Shown here in pieces: positions 1 through 8,817 of a DNA stretch of 64,000 nucleotides. The notes beneath the pieces are model-generated. The model saw only the letters and a program-made list of their open reading frames with translations, was not told the DNA's origin and ran no database searches. Source of the stretch: Balamuthia mandrillaris (lineage: Eukaryota > Discosea > Longamoebia > Balamuthiidae). The stretch covers positions 186,001-250,000 of the forward strand of contig JAVKOQ010000031.1 in NCBI GenBank assembly GCA_031835245.1. Reading direction: 5' to 3'. How positions within the stretch are numbered: position 1 is the first letter of the stretch; each line of letters begins with the position of its first letter. The position numbers were made by a program, and so were the translations under genes.

Positions 1-1081
1 TCACTGGCTTGCATTTGGATGTTGGTGCTCAGTGGTTTTAGCTTGCACACAAAGTACAAGTCGGACCTGTTATGAGATTGTCAGACATGAAAGAGGGTGT
101 GGAGAGAGAGAGAGGGAGAGAGAGAGAGACCTTCCAAAGGAAGCGGTGACATTCTGCCTAAAGCAAAGTATGGATTGAAACTCCTATGAGAGAGAAGGTA
201 AGAGTTTGCAACGGAGAGAGAGAGAGAGAGAGAGGAGAGAGATAAGAACCGTATCAATGCCAGTCTCTTCTTTAACCTCTCTGATGGCAGCTTGCCACAA
301 CTCCTCTCCGGCCTCCACCATTCCACCTGGAAACTGTTGTTGTAGTTGATCAGGAACACGAATAGAAGAGAGAGAGAGAGAGAAGCAGAGAGAGAGAGAG
401 AGCAGAAAGAGCGAGAAGACAGAGACAGAGACAGAGACAGAGACAGAGACAGAGACAGAGACAGAGACAGACAGAGACGAGACAGAGACAGAGAGAGAGA
501 AGCAGAAAGAAGCAGACCTTCCAAAAGCCAGTGATAGGTCCGTTCTTCTCTTTGATGACAAGGACTTCATTGCGCTCGTTAACAACAAAGCCACCCACGC
601 CCACGTAGTGCGAACAAAAATCAGGCAGCGTGTTGGGTTGCCCCTCCGGCAGCCACTTTGTCATCATCACATAGTCTTTGCCGGTGTGATGGAAGGCAAA
701 GTCAAACTTGTTTTGTTTTTTCAGTCATCAAAGAAAGCGAGAAGAAGAGAAGAGAGAACAATGAAAGCAGAGGAATAGGGATCAGAAAAAAAGAGGGAGA
801 TAAAGCAGAAAGAAGAAGGCAAAGAGAGGAGAAAAGAACACCTCGGCGGCGATGCTGATGAGGTGGGACTTGGCGATGGGGATCCTCAGCCAGACGCCTC
901 GTCGCCCTTGCCGCTTCCACTCCGCCAAAGCGCGCTCCAACAGCTCGCCAAAGAGAAGCAGGTCGGAGGGCAAGCTCTGCTCCTGCACCAACACGCCGTT
1001 GTAGGCGTCCACCTTCCCCTCCAGCTGCTGCCGCTGCGCCATTCTTTGCTTGAGAGACTTTTTGATGATCTCAACGATCAA
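1..1081 (-). CDS. NUDT6: NUDT6-like Nudix hydrolase, 3' end cut by window edge
   Basis: Exons in transcription order: 1081-842, 706-518, 333-250, 183-131, 66-1 (continues off the left edge). All junctions keep frame. The protein begins MIVEIIKKSLKQ, then has the N-terminal NUDT6-type block (ALAEWKRQGRRGVWLRIPI, then FAFHHTGKDYVMMTKWLPEG) followed by SHYVGVGGFVVNE, which opens the Nudix fold. The Nudix box is complete: GGMVEAGEE followed by REVKEETGID, with the REVxEExG acid cluster that binds Mg2+. After it come FRQNVTASFGRSDLYFVCKL, matching the NUDT6 order. The family hydrolyses nucleoside diphosphates linked to another group; the substrate of NUDT6 members is not settled. The first ATG is the earliest in frame in the exon, and a start at the second Met (MAQRQQ) is also possible. 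Introns are full of GAGA on the plus strand (sense CT). Confidence 0.85.
412..476 (+). repeat. AGAGAC hexanucleotide microsatellite
   Basis: About nine tandem AGAGAC units inside intron 2 of the NUDT6-like gene, flanked by AG dinucleotide runs. On the gene's sense strand it reads as CT-rich. Confidence 0.9.
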
Positions 1082-1264
1082 TATTTCTGAATTTTTATTG
1101 GCAGATTGTTCCTATCTCTTCTCCTCCATTGCTTATCTCTTCTCCTCTCTCATCTCTCGAAGACTTGCGTGCTGCTTGTTTTGTATTGTTATTTTGTGGG
1201 GTTGGCATCACATGCAACGCTAGCGTTCTTCTTGTTTAAACAATGTCACAACACTCTTTCTCTT

Positions 1265-1302
<38 letters not shown>

Positions 1303-1325
1303 GTTTTTTTGTTTGTTTTTGCTTT

Positions 1326-3480
1326 TTACTTGCTTCCCTTCACACTCTTCACGGCCGCATCCAGAGCATCCAAGAACTGGGCAGCGTGTTTCGGCTGGAA
1401 GATCAGCTGCGGGCGAACGCGAATGCTCTTATCGCCACAGGCGCCAGACTCCACGCCCTTGACTCGAAGGGTGTCAACTAGCTTATCCCTGTCTCCCACG
1501 GTTGAGCAGTCAAAGGCGCAGAAGGTGCCCACGCCGCGCACTCTAGACACCATGTCGGGATATTTGTCTTGAATCTCTTTAAGGCCGCTTTGGAGGAACT
1601 CTCCAGTGATGCGAGTGTTTTCAAGCAGCTGCTTCTCCTCAATCTCCTTGATGATGACTTCAAGCTGCAAAGCGCGCACTGGATCGCCCAACCATGTGTT
1701 GAAGTTACGGTAGGCCTTTTTAGTTTTTGTTGTTTCATGTTAGGAACAAGGATTGAAAAACAAGGATCGAGCCAAAAAGAAAGAAAGCAAAGAAACAAAA
1801 AGCATACCTGAGGAGGGCGGTTACGGAGGGAGTGATAGAAGCCAGCAGCTTGCATTTTCTTGGAGAAGGTCACAAAGTCGGGAGGAGTAGTCAGTCCCCA
1901 GTGTTCATGTGCCCAAAACTTGCCAGTTGCTCCCACTCCCGTTTGTACCTTGTGGAATTAGGAAATTAAGCAAGTTAATAGAGTTGAGAGAGATAGGGCC
2001 AGGGAAATAAATAAAGAGAAAATACAAACTTCGTCTACGATGAGCGCAACGTTGTGTTTCTTGGTAATTTCGCGAAGCCCTCTGAAGAAAGCGGGAGATG
2101 CCCAGTTGTCTCCTCCTTCGGCTTGAATGGGCTCCACGATCAAACCAGCTACGGGCACGTGATATTCTTGGATGATTTTCTCCACCTTTAATTGTGTGAA
2201 ATTTTAAGTTTTGGTTTTAAGAATGTATGACAGACAAAAGGATATAGAAAGTACCTCCTTCAGGCAACGCTCTTCTTCTTTCTTGTTTTCCTCTTGGAAC
2301 TTCTCGAGCGGATACTGAAGCTTGGGGAAGGGTGCCTTTGGCCAGTCAAAAGCAGGAATGTCCACCTTGTGGATGGCTTTGGAGCATGTTGTGGAGAGAG
2401 AGCCAAAGAGACGGCCATGGAAAGCTCCTATTTGTGTCACATGATATGGAGGAAGGACACAAGTGAGCAAAAAAAAAGCAAAGAAAGAAAGGAAAGAAAA
2501 AATAGCTGAAGCAGCAAAAAAGAATGTTAACAAGACGCACCTTGAAAACTCAAAATACTAAGATGAGGCGAACCAGGCGGTTTGTTCTGCATTGAACTTG
2601 CCAGCTCTTCATCCGTGAATGACTCTCCTCCCCTCGCCTGATGCTGATGTGCCATAAAGACAGCCTTGAAGGCGCACTCATTGGCGCAGGAACCGCACAT
2701 GGCCGTGAAAACCTGGTCCAATCCCTTAGGGGCCACCCTCATGAAGGAGCTCTGCAACAACTCCGGCCAGTCGCCTGGCGGCATAACACCCAAGGCCGGC
2801 CTATTGACCAGCATGCGCGTCCATCTCTCGTCTGAGCGGGCGGCTTCCCATAGGGCAGGGTTGTTGTAGCCCACCGCTAGGGAGGCGATCTGGGAAAAGA
2901 CGTCGAGGAGGACGTTGCCGTCGGCATCCACCACGTAGTTGCCCTTGGATTTGGTGTAGTCCGCAAAGAAGTGAGATGCTCTTGGGTCCTGTTTTTGTTT
3001 TATATTTTTAGATGAAGGAAAAAAAGAAAGGGAGGAGAGAGAGAGAGAGAGAGAGAAAGGAGGAAGAAACAGACAAGGAAGGAAAAAAAGAAAAGAAAGG
3101 GAGGGGAGAGAAGAGAAATGAAAGAAATGAAAAGAGAGAAGGAAAAAGAAGGAAGGAGGAGGCAAAGAAAGAAGGATGAGAAAATAGCAAAGGATGTGAA
3201 AAGAACACAAAACCTGCAATTTGTTGAGGGAGGCACGAATGGAGTTGGAGACGGGACCAGGGATGGTCTCCGTGTGGACAGAGGGTCCCTCTGGCTCATC
3301 AGGGAAGGGCGGGGAGGGTGTGGCTGGCAGGCTTCTGGTGGTGGCGGTGGCATAGCTATAGGCGGTGTTTTTGAGCACGGAAGAGCGCAGAGAGGACGAA
3401 GCAGAAGAAGAGGTGGTGGTCAGCAGAAGGGAGCGAGCTTGTGGTCTACATACGCTGCCGACTACAGTGGAGGACATCAT
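1326..3480 (-). CDS. ABAT: 4-aminobutyrate aminotransferase, mitochondrial
   Basis: Exons: 3480-3214, 2988-2541, 2427-2255, 2185-2030, 1948-1808, 1715-1326, giving about 524 residues, close to the roughly 500 of the animal enzyme. It transfers the amino group of GABA to 2-oxoglutarate, giving succinate semialdehyde, using PLP. The N-terminus ([17 protein letters not shown], rich in Ser, Arg and Ala) looks like a mitochondrial presequence. Family blocks seen in order: [78 protein letters not shown], then TFSKKM with the PLP lysine, FNTWLGDP, and [13 protein letters not shown]. The match runs through every exon, so the identification is secure. It ends 245 bp beyond the start of the Nudix gene, on the same strand. 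Confidence 0.95.
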
Positions 3481-4045
3481 CTTTTTTTGCGTTTTTATAG
3501 AACTGCAAAAAATAAAGCAAGAAAAAACAAAATAAAAAGAAGAGCGGTTTACGTTTAAGCAAAGCTACAAAAGTACAAACGCAGGGAAAGGGGGAGGGAA
3601 AGGGGAAGGCTTGGACCTACCACCAATAACAAGTTCGAATAGAGCAACAACCCAGAAGAAGGAAAAGCCAATTTGTGTTTTTTTTTTCTTTCTTTCTTTT
3701 TCGGTGTTTTTTCTTCGTGTAGGCCTTGCTTCGTGTCGTCGCGAGTAATTCGCCTTAATTGTTACCTTTTTCGTTTTGAATTTTAGGTGGGCGTTTTTGG
3801 TAACGCGAACAAACAAAGTGCAGGAAAGAATGAGAGAAGGAAAGAAAGGCGCCTCCGTAGTGCTGCTAGTGAGGAGATTCCGGTTACCAGCCACTTGAAG
3901 AAGAAGAAGAACAAGAACAAGAATCAAGAAGAAGAACAAGAAGAACAAGAAAACGGGCATAGGAGGTCAAGAATTTAAATCACAAAAGAATGGAAAAAAA
4001 CCAAAGGGAGGAGAATTAAAAAAAAAAAGAATGGCGAGGTGGATT
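3481..4045. other. intergenic spacer, GABA transaminase to epimerase
   Basis: AT-rich, with an AAG/AAC run at 3897-3950. It holds the upstream region of the minus-strand GABA transaminase. No gene seen. Confidence 0.6.
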
Positions 4046-4876
4046 CTATGCCTCTTCCAGCTCCACCAAAACGCCGTTCATGTCCTTGGGATGCACAAAC
4101 ACAACGGGCTTGCCATGAGCTCCAATCTTGGGCTTAGGATCGATAACCTTGATGCCCTTGCTCTGCAAGGTCTTGAGGGCCGTGTCGATGTTATCCACCT
4201 CCAAGCAAATGTGGTGGATGCCTCCGCTGGGCTTCTTGGAGAGAAAGTTTGCGATGGGGCTTTGCTCCCCCAAAGGATGGAGCAGTTCGATCTTGGTGTT
4301 GCCGAGCTCCACAAATACTGTGGTCACTCCATGCTCCACTTGATCCTTTTTTGTTGTGTTGTGTTGTGTTGTGTTGTGTAAAGCGGATTAACAGCCTATA
4401 AGAAAACGGATTAAACAAAGAGGGTTGGAATGAAGTGTACCACAGGGGAGCTGACTTTAGCACCGAGGATGTCTCGGTAGAGGCTGGAGGACTGCTTAAG
4501 GTCGGGCACGGCAATAGCCACGTGGTTCAGTCGGCCAATCTTCAAAGCGTTCGCAGCCTTAGTATGACAGCAAGAGAGAGAGAGTAGGTGAGAAATCGAG
4601 GACTATAGCTACACAAAAAAAAAAATAAATAATAATCACAAGTGTAGCACTACCTCAGTAGCAACAGATGAAAGCATCCTTTGTCTTTGGTGAAGCGCAG
4701 TGACACATTTCTATGAAACAAAAAATGCGGGGTCAGGTTTTAACGTTGAGCTCCCCCACGTTCAATCAACAATGAAAAAAGTGTTTCGTGTGTGACTTTA
4801 CCAAGTATGTGGTCGTGGAGGTCATCGGACGACGCGGGAGGCGTGCCATGGCCATCACTCCAACCGAACGTTTCAT
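4046..4876 (-). CDS. MCEE: methylmalonyl-CoA epimerase, mitochondrial
   Basis: Exons: 4876-4802, 4710-4654, 4557-4441, 4345-4046, giving 182 residues, against 176 for the human enzyme. It interconverts the (R) and (S) forms of methylmalonyl-CoA in propionate breakdown. The first two short exons encode a basic leader (MKRSVGVMAMARLPRRPM) typical of mitochondrial import. The glyoxalase-fold body carries GRLNHVAIAVPDLKQSSSLY, ELLHPLGEQSPIANFL, GGIHHICLEVDNI, and KIGAHGKPVVFVHPKD then GVLVELEEA at the C-terminus. His in LNHVAIAV, HHICLEV and the final VELEEA Glu are the expected metal ligands. The intron 4346-4440 holds about five copies of a TTGTG pentamer. With the neighbouring GABA transaminase this gives two mitochondrial carbon-catabolism genes in a row, though the pathways are separate. 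Confidence 0.95.
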
Positions 4877-5204
4877 TGTTTGTTGCAGTAGTGCGTGAAA
4901 AAAGGCGGGTTACACACAAAAACACGCGCTCCTTTTTTTTTTCGCAAACACACAACAAAACAACAACGACCGTAGTCTTCCTCCTCAGGTAATTCTCCTC
5001 TTTTTTTCCCCTTCCTCTGCGACTCCTTTATTCCACTTTTCGTTGTCGACGTGGAATTTTCCGTCGACAGTTTTCTTGTCGACATATGGTTTTATTATTA
5101 TTTCTTCGAGGGTTCGCCTAAGCAAAAAAATGAGAATTACAGTCGAAAAAAGGTAAAACAGAAAGGAAAAAAAAAATCAAAAAAGAGTAGTGAGAAAGAA
5201 AGGT
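4877..5204. other. divergent promoter region, epimerase and class IV aminotransferase
   Basis: 328 bp between the two ATGs. It contains the GTCGAC cluster at 5041-5090. No gene seen. Confidence 0.6.
5041..5090 (+). promoter_or_regulatory. cluster of three GTCGAC motifs upstream of the class IV aminotransferase
   Basis: TTGTCGACG, CCGTCGACAG and CTTGTCGACAT occur within 45 bp, 120-165 bp before the ATG at 5205. The same hexamer is central to the NUP96 and PRP17 elements, and TTTGTCGACAAA occurs about 200 bp upstream of HBS1 (near 19838). Confidence 0.35.
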
Positions 5205-6238
5205 ATGGAGGGAATGGAAGAGACACAGAAGAAGGAGGAAGCCCCGTTGATCCAGAACTATTGGAACGGACGCTGGACGACGGAGCCCATCACCGTCCCG
5301 GCCAACGACCTCGCCGTGATGCGTGGCTACGGCGCCTTTGACTTCCTCTGCACCTTCAATGGCAAGCCCTTCCTCATGGAGGAGCACTTGCAGCGCTTTG
5401 AGAACACTGCCAGGCTGATGAAGATCCCTTTTACACGCTCCGTGGAGGAGCTGAAAGAGCTGGTCCATGAGGGCATTCGACGGAACTCTCACATGAAGGA
5501 GTTTTACATCAAAGTGGTGCTGACGGGCGGCATCTCGCCTGACAGCAAGGCCACTACACTTGGCACGCCCTCCTTCTTCATGGTCTTCCTGAAGCCCAGC
5601 CCAACGTCACAACACTTTTACAAAGAGGGTCTCAAGATCATCTCGTACTCTCACGAGAGGTTCCTTCCTAATGCCAAGAGCTTATGTACGTTCTTCACTC
5701 ACTCGCTTATCTCTTGTTTTCTCGTTCGTGTTCTATTCTCTCCATTCGTTTTCTTCTTCTTCTTCTTCTTCTTCTTCTTCTTCTTCTTCTGCTTTTTGTT
5801 TTCATGTTGTGGTAGCATTGAGTAACAAACAAAAAAAAAGCGTACATGCCAGGAATGATCGCTCTTCAACAAGCTGCAGAGAAGGCAGCAGACGAGGTGG
5901 TCTTCCTCGATCGAGAGGGTAACTTCCTGGAGGGTCCCACCTGGAGCTTCTTCCTGGTGGTGGACGGCACCATCGTAGAGGCTCCCGAGGACAGAGTTTT
6001 GCCCGGCATCACAGCCATGTTCGTGCGCGAGGCGGCCAACGAACTCCAAATCCCGTATGAGCGACGCACCTTCAACATCAAGGACGTGGGACGGGCAAAC
6101 GAGGCCTTCGCTACCAGCACCACGAGAGGGGTAATGCCGATTACCTCGTTGGATGGGGAGAAGATTGGTGATGGCGCGGTGGGACCGGTCACCAGCGCAC
6201 TCATGCAGGCATTTGAGAAGCGGACCCAACAACATTGA
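5205..6238 (+). CDS. class IV (BCAT/D-amino-acid type) aminotransferase
   Basis: Two exons, 5205-5685 and 5841-6238, give 292 residues. The fold-type IV PLP enzymes include branched-chain aminotransferase, D-amino-acid aminotransferase and aminodeoxychorismate lyase. Visible family blocks are YWNGRWTTEPITVPANDLAV, GYGAFDFLCTFNGKPFLMEE, HLQRFENTARLMKIPF, and after the intron SYMPGMIALQQAAEKAADEV, FLDREGNFLEGPTWSFFLV and LPGITAMFVREAA. The PLP lysine is probably in NAKSLSYMPGM, which the intron splits at the second S. Compact length and no leader suggest a cytosolic, bacterial-type enzyme; I cannot tell from sequence which amino acid it uses. The intron carries a long TTC run. Two in-frame ATGs, at 5205 and 5214, could both serve as start. 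Confidence 0.85.
5754..5790 (+). repeat. TTC microsatellite in aminotransferase intron
   Basis: About twelve TTC units in the only intron of the class IV aminotransferase gene. Confidence 0.9.
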
Positions 6239-6508
6239 GACATTGTTCTTCCTCGAACCCCTGAGCAAAACCCGGAGGAGACAGCAATGACAAACGAAAA
6301 CCTTGGCAGCAAATCGGTGCATAACTCGATGAAAAGCAGAAGAAAACGGATTGTTTGATTTTCGATTGGGTTTCGTTATTTCACCAAAAACAAAATCGCC
6401 TAAAGAATTTAAGGTGGAGTAAAAACAAAGAAAGAAAGAAATAAAAACGAATAAAAAGAAAAAGAGAGAGCAGAACTTTACCACTATAGCACACAAACTT
6501 AGCACACA

Positions 6509-7046
6509 ATGGAGGACCAAGCGAGCAGTAGGAAAGAACAGCTGAAGCAACAGAAAAGGGACCAGAGAAAGAAACAAAGGGAACAACAGAAAGAACAACA
6601 CGAGTTCCTCCAATTCGAAGATGAGAAGAAGCAGCAGAGGGAGAAGAAACGGCAGCAAGTGAAAGAAGAGAACGAGAAGAAGCAACAAGAGCGTCAGAAA
6701 GAGAAGAAGGGCAAGGCAGCCGAAGAGGGAGGCGTCCCCAAGAAACGTTCCAAGCCAGAAGCAGGTGAAAATAGTTGTTGTTCTTTTTTAACCCCCTTTT
6801 TTTTCTCCTCTAATCACTGAAGAAAAAAAAACAGCCAAAAACCCAGTCAAGTGCTACCTGAGTGCTGACCCTTCCCACACGCTTGAGCTTTGGAAGACGC
6901 TGTCCCCAGAGGACAAAGAGCACTGGAAGGAGGAAGCCCAAAAGGACAAGGCACGCTACACCAAAGAAATGGAAGAGTGGAACGCCGCCCAGAGCACTCT
7001 GGGAGAAAAGACCAAAGGCAAGAAAGAACGCAGAAAAGGAGCATAA
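6509..7046 (+). CDS. small coiled-coil protein with C-terminal HMG-box-like segment
   Basis: Exons 6509-6764 and 6835-7046 give 155 residues. The first exon is an extremely charged helix rich in Lys, Gln and Glu (repeated KEQ and QQKEQ patterns), followed by a basic patch PKKRSKPEA. The second exon reads KNPVKCYLSADPSH, then WKTLSPEDKEHWKEEAQKD and KARYTKEMEEWN, which is the second half of an HMG box (helix 2 end and helix 3). The usual first helix with its FFLFSNE-type signature is reduced or missing. HMG proteins bend DNA in chromatin; this one could be a degenerate or divergent member. It ends with a Lys/Arg-rich tail. The gene runs convergently towards the next gene, whose stop is 90 bp away. 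Confidence 0.6.
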
Positions 7047-7135
7047 GGAAAGCTTCTTCTTCTTCTCCTTGCACAAACAAAGAAAATATAGACTGTAAAA
7101 AGAAGACAGTTTTTTTTTTTGTAAAGGCTTTTTTT

Positions 7136-8323
7136 TTACTGTTGTTGAAGCATTCGTTGTTTTCGCAACTGTTCAACCCTTCTCTTCTTTTCTTCACGCA
7201 CTTGAGCCTCACGTGCTTCCCTCTCCATGTCCTGCATTTGTTGAACCAGTTCCTCATACCTCTCGATGGGGTCAAAGGGATAGACGCCGTGGTCCAGCCT
7301 GATCTTCTCACCATCGTTAAAGTCGACCTCCAGCTGCCATACCTCCCACCGCTTCTTGGGCCTGTTGATCAACCAATGCTCCTCCGGTTTGACCTCCTCC
7401 ATGGTACGTCTCAGCCTCTTGGCTTCCTCCTCCTCCAGCATCTTTCTTCGCTTGGCAAGCTCTTCCTTCAGCTGAGGTGTGACGACCTCGCCCTTTTGCT
7501 CCTTTTGCCGCAGGAAGAGCTGCTCCTTGCGTTGCAGCTGCCTGGACCTCTTGGTCAGCTCCTCCCTAAACTTCTTTTCCTGCTTGAGCTTCTTCAGCCG
7601 CTCCTCTCGCTCGCGCTCTTCGGGGCTCAGCTCGGACTTTCTTTCACAAAAGTCCAGGGTCACGGTGGCCACCCTGTTGTTGCGACCGATGAGAGGGTAG
7701 CTAATCCATCCCCAGTCCTTGTTGACATCGGACTTGACGCGAGCCATGTCCACCGTGGTGGGTCCCATGTGCTTCAGCACCTCCGGATTGTCCAAAACCT
7801 TCCTCAGGGTCTCTTGGAAGACAGACCCCAGCACGTGCTCCATTTCCACCAGCTGGGTCACGTCCCCTTCTGTGGAGGCCTTCCACTCGCTCAGCTTTTG
7901 GTAGCCCAGATAGACAGAGACGGCAATAATGGAGACGAAGACGAACATTTCAAACAAGCCGGCAACGCGCACGCTTTCCAGCGGCTGCTCGTTGTCGTCT
8001 TCTTCGTCGTCTCCCTCTTGCTCTTTTTGCTTTTGTTTCTCTTTGTCTTCCACACCCCCACTCGTTTCTTTCTTTTGTGAGATGGGCGACTTTCCTTCTA
8101 GATTGTTATTTGTGGTGGTGGCGTGTTGCTTTCCTGTAGCTGCAGAAGAAGGCGGAGGAGAAAAGGGGGAGCTGCTTGTGGAAAGGCTTCTCCGTGAAAG
8201 TGAAAGGAGCGTCCACTGGGCTGTGCTAGAGGATGATCTAAAGGGAGAGAGAGTAGAAAATGGTGGCTCTACCGGCGATCTTGTCACTGAAGAAAGCGCG
8301 TTCCGTGGCACTACGAGAGGCAA
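7136..8323 (-). CDS. COA1-like mitochondrial membrane protein with coiled-coil insert
   Basis: A single exon of 395 residues. The N-terminus (MPLVVPRNALSSVTRS and then a Ser/Arg-rich stretch) looks like a mitochondrial presequence. An acidic linker follows, then one membrane span around residues 124-143 (MFVFVSIIAVSVYLGY). After it comes GSVFQETLRKVLDNPEVLKHMG, some residues on ARVKSDVNKDWGWISYPLIG and VATVTLDF, and near the C-terminus WEVWQLEVDFNDGEKIRLD. This order (span, helix of RxLxxVxxNPxVxxxLG type, beta strands) is that of COA1/TIM21-type inner-membrane assembly factors. Unusually, about 100 residues of Lys/Glu-rich coiled coil sit between the strands, and a second coil ends the protein. 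The family call is from remembered pattern, so moderate. Confidence 0.5.
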   Translation of the reverse strand: MPLVVPRNALSSVTRSPVEPPFSTLSPFRSSSSTAQWTLLSLSRRSLSTSSSPFSPPPSSAATGKQHATTTNNNLEGKSPISQKKETSGGVEDKEKQKQKEQEGDDEEDDNEQPLESVRVAGLFEMFVFVSIIAVSVYLGYQKLSEWKASTEGDVTQLVEMEHVLGSVFQETLRKVLDNPEVLKHMGPTTVDMARVKSDVNKDWGWISYPLIGRNNRVATVTLDFCERKSELSPEEREREERLKKLKQEKKFREELTKRSRQLQRKEQLFLRQKEQKGEVVTPQLKEELAKRRKMLEEEEAKRLRRTMEEVKPEEHWLINRPKKRWEVWQLEVDFNDGEKIRLDHGVYPFDPIERYEELVQQMQDMEREAREAQVREEKKRRVEQLRKQRMLQQQ

Positions 8324-8817
8324 GTCGCAAAGATCATATATTTTTTTTTTGATAAAAGTTTCAGAAAAAAAAGCATAAAAAAAAAAGGGTGTCTATCGGC
8401 CCACCTTGCCACAAGCGCAAACCACAGCGAGAAAACACGACGCTCTCCCATCGCGACAGGGTTGCTTTCTGCCCAAACTTTAACATCCCTCAAAGTGTAC
8501 TCTCCTCTTCTTCTTGTTGAATTCTCTTTTCTTTTCTTCGAACGCGCTTGAGGGCTCTTGAAAATTCCCCACAATGACGACACGAACGTTGCATTGATGA
8601 CATCAGCAAATCTCTGATTCACCCACCCTCAGGCAGATCTGCTCACGTCAGCAAGAAAGCGAAGAAGAAAAAGACAAAAAAAGAGAAGTCGAAAAAAAAA
8701 AAGAGAGCGACACGATTGTTTTCGTTGGTGGAATACCTGCTGCTTCGATCCTTCTTTTTTTTTTTGTGCCTTTGAAAACAAGCAAAGCAAACAGAGGGAA
8801 TCATCATCCGTTCCACC
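8324..8817. other. divergent promoter region, COA1-like and WW-FYVE genes
   Basis: 494 bp between two oppositely directed ATGs, with long A and T tracts around a GC-richer core (8395-8640). No RNA gene or ORF could be supported. Confidence 0.6.

Noticed and set aside
81-594. ORFs rich in Ser-Leu or Arg-Glu at the left edge
   Set aside because: Translations of AG/CT repeats within introns of the NUDT6-like gene; only the Nudix exons embedded in them have family matches.
3565-3978. ORFs in the spacer between GABA transaminase and the epimerase
   Set aside because: Composition follows A-tracts and AAG/AAC repeats; no domain, no splice support.
4031-4381. 116-codon plus-strand ORF over the epimerase
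   Set aside because: Antisense shadow of the epimerase last exon, which has full family matches.
8395-8640. GC-richer spacer core as a tRNA or snoRNA gene
   Set aside because: No A/B boxes, no cloverleaf, and the ATGAC/CTGA words are too close together for a C/D snoRNA.
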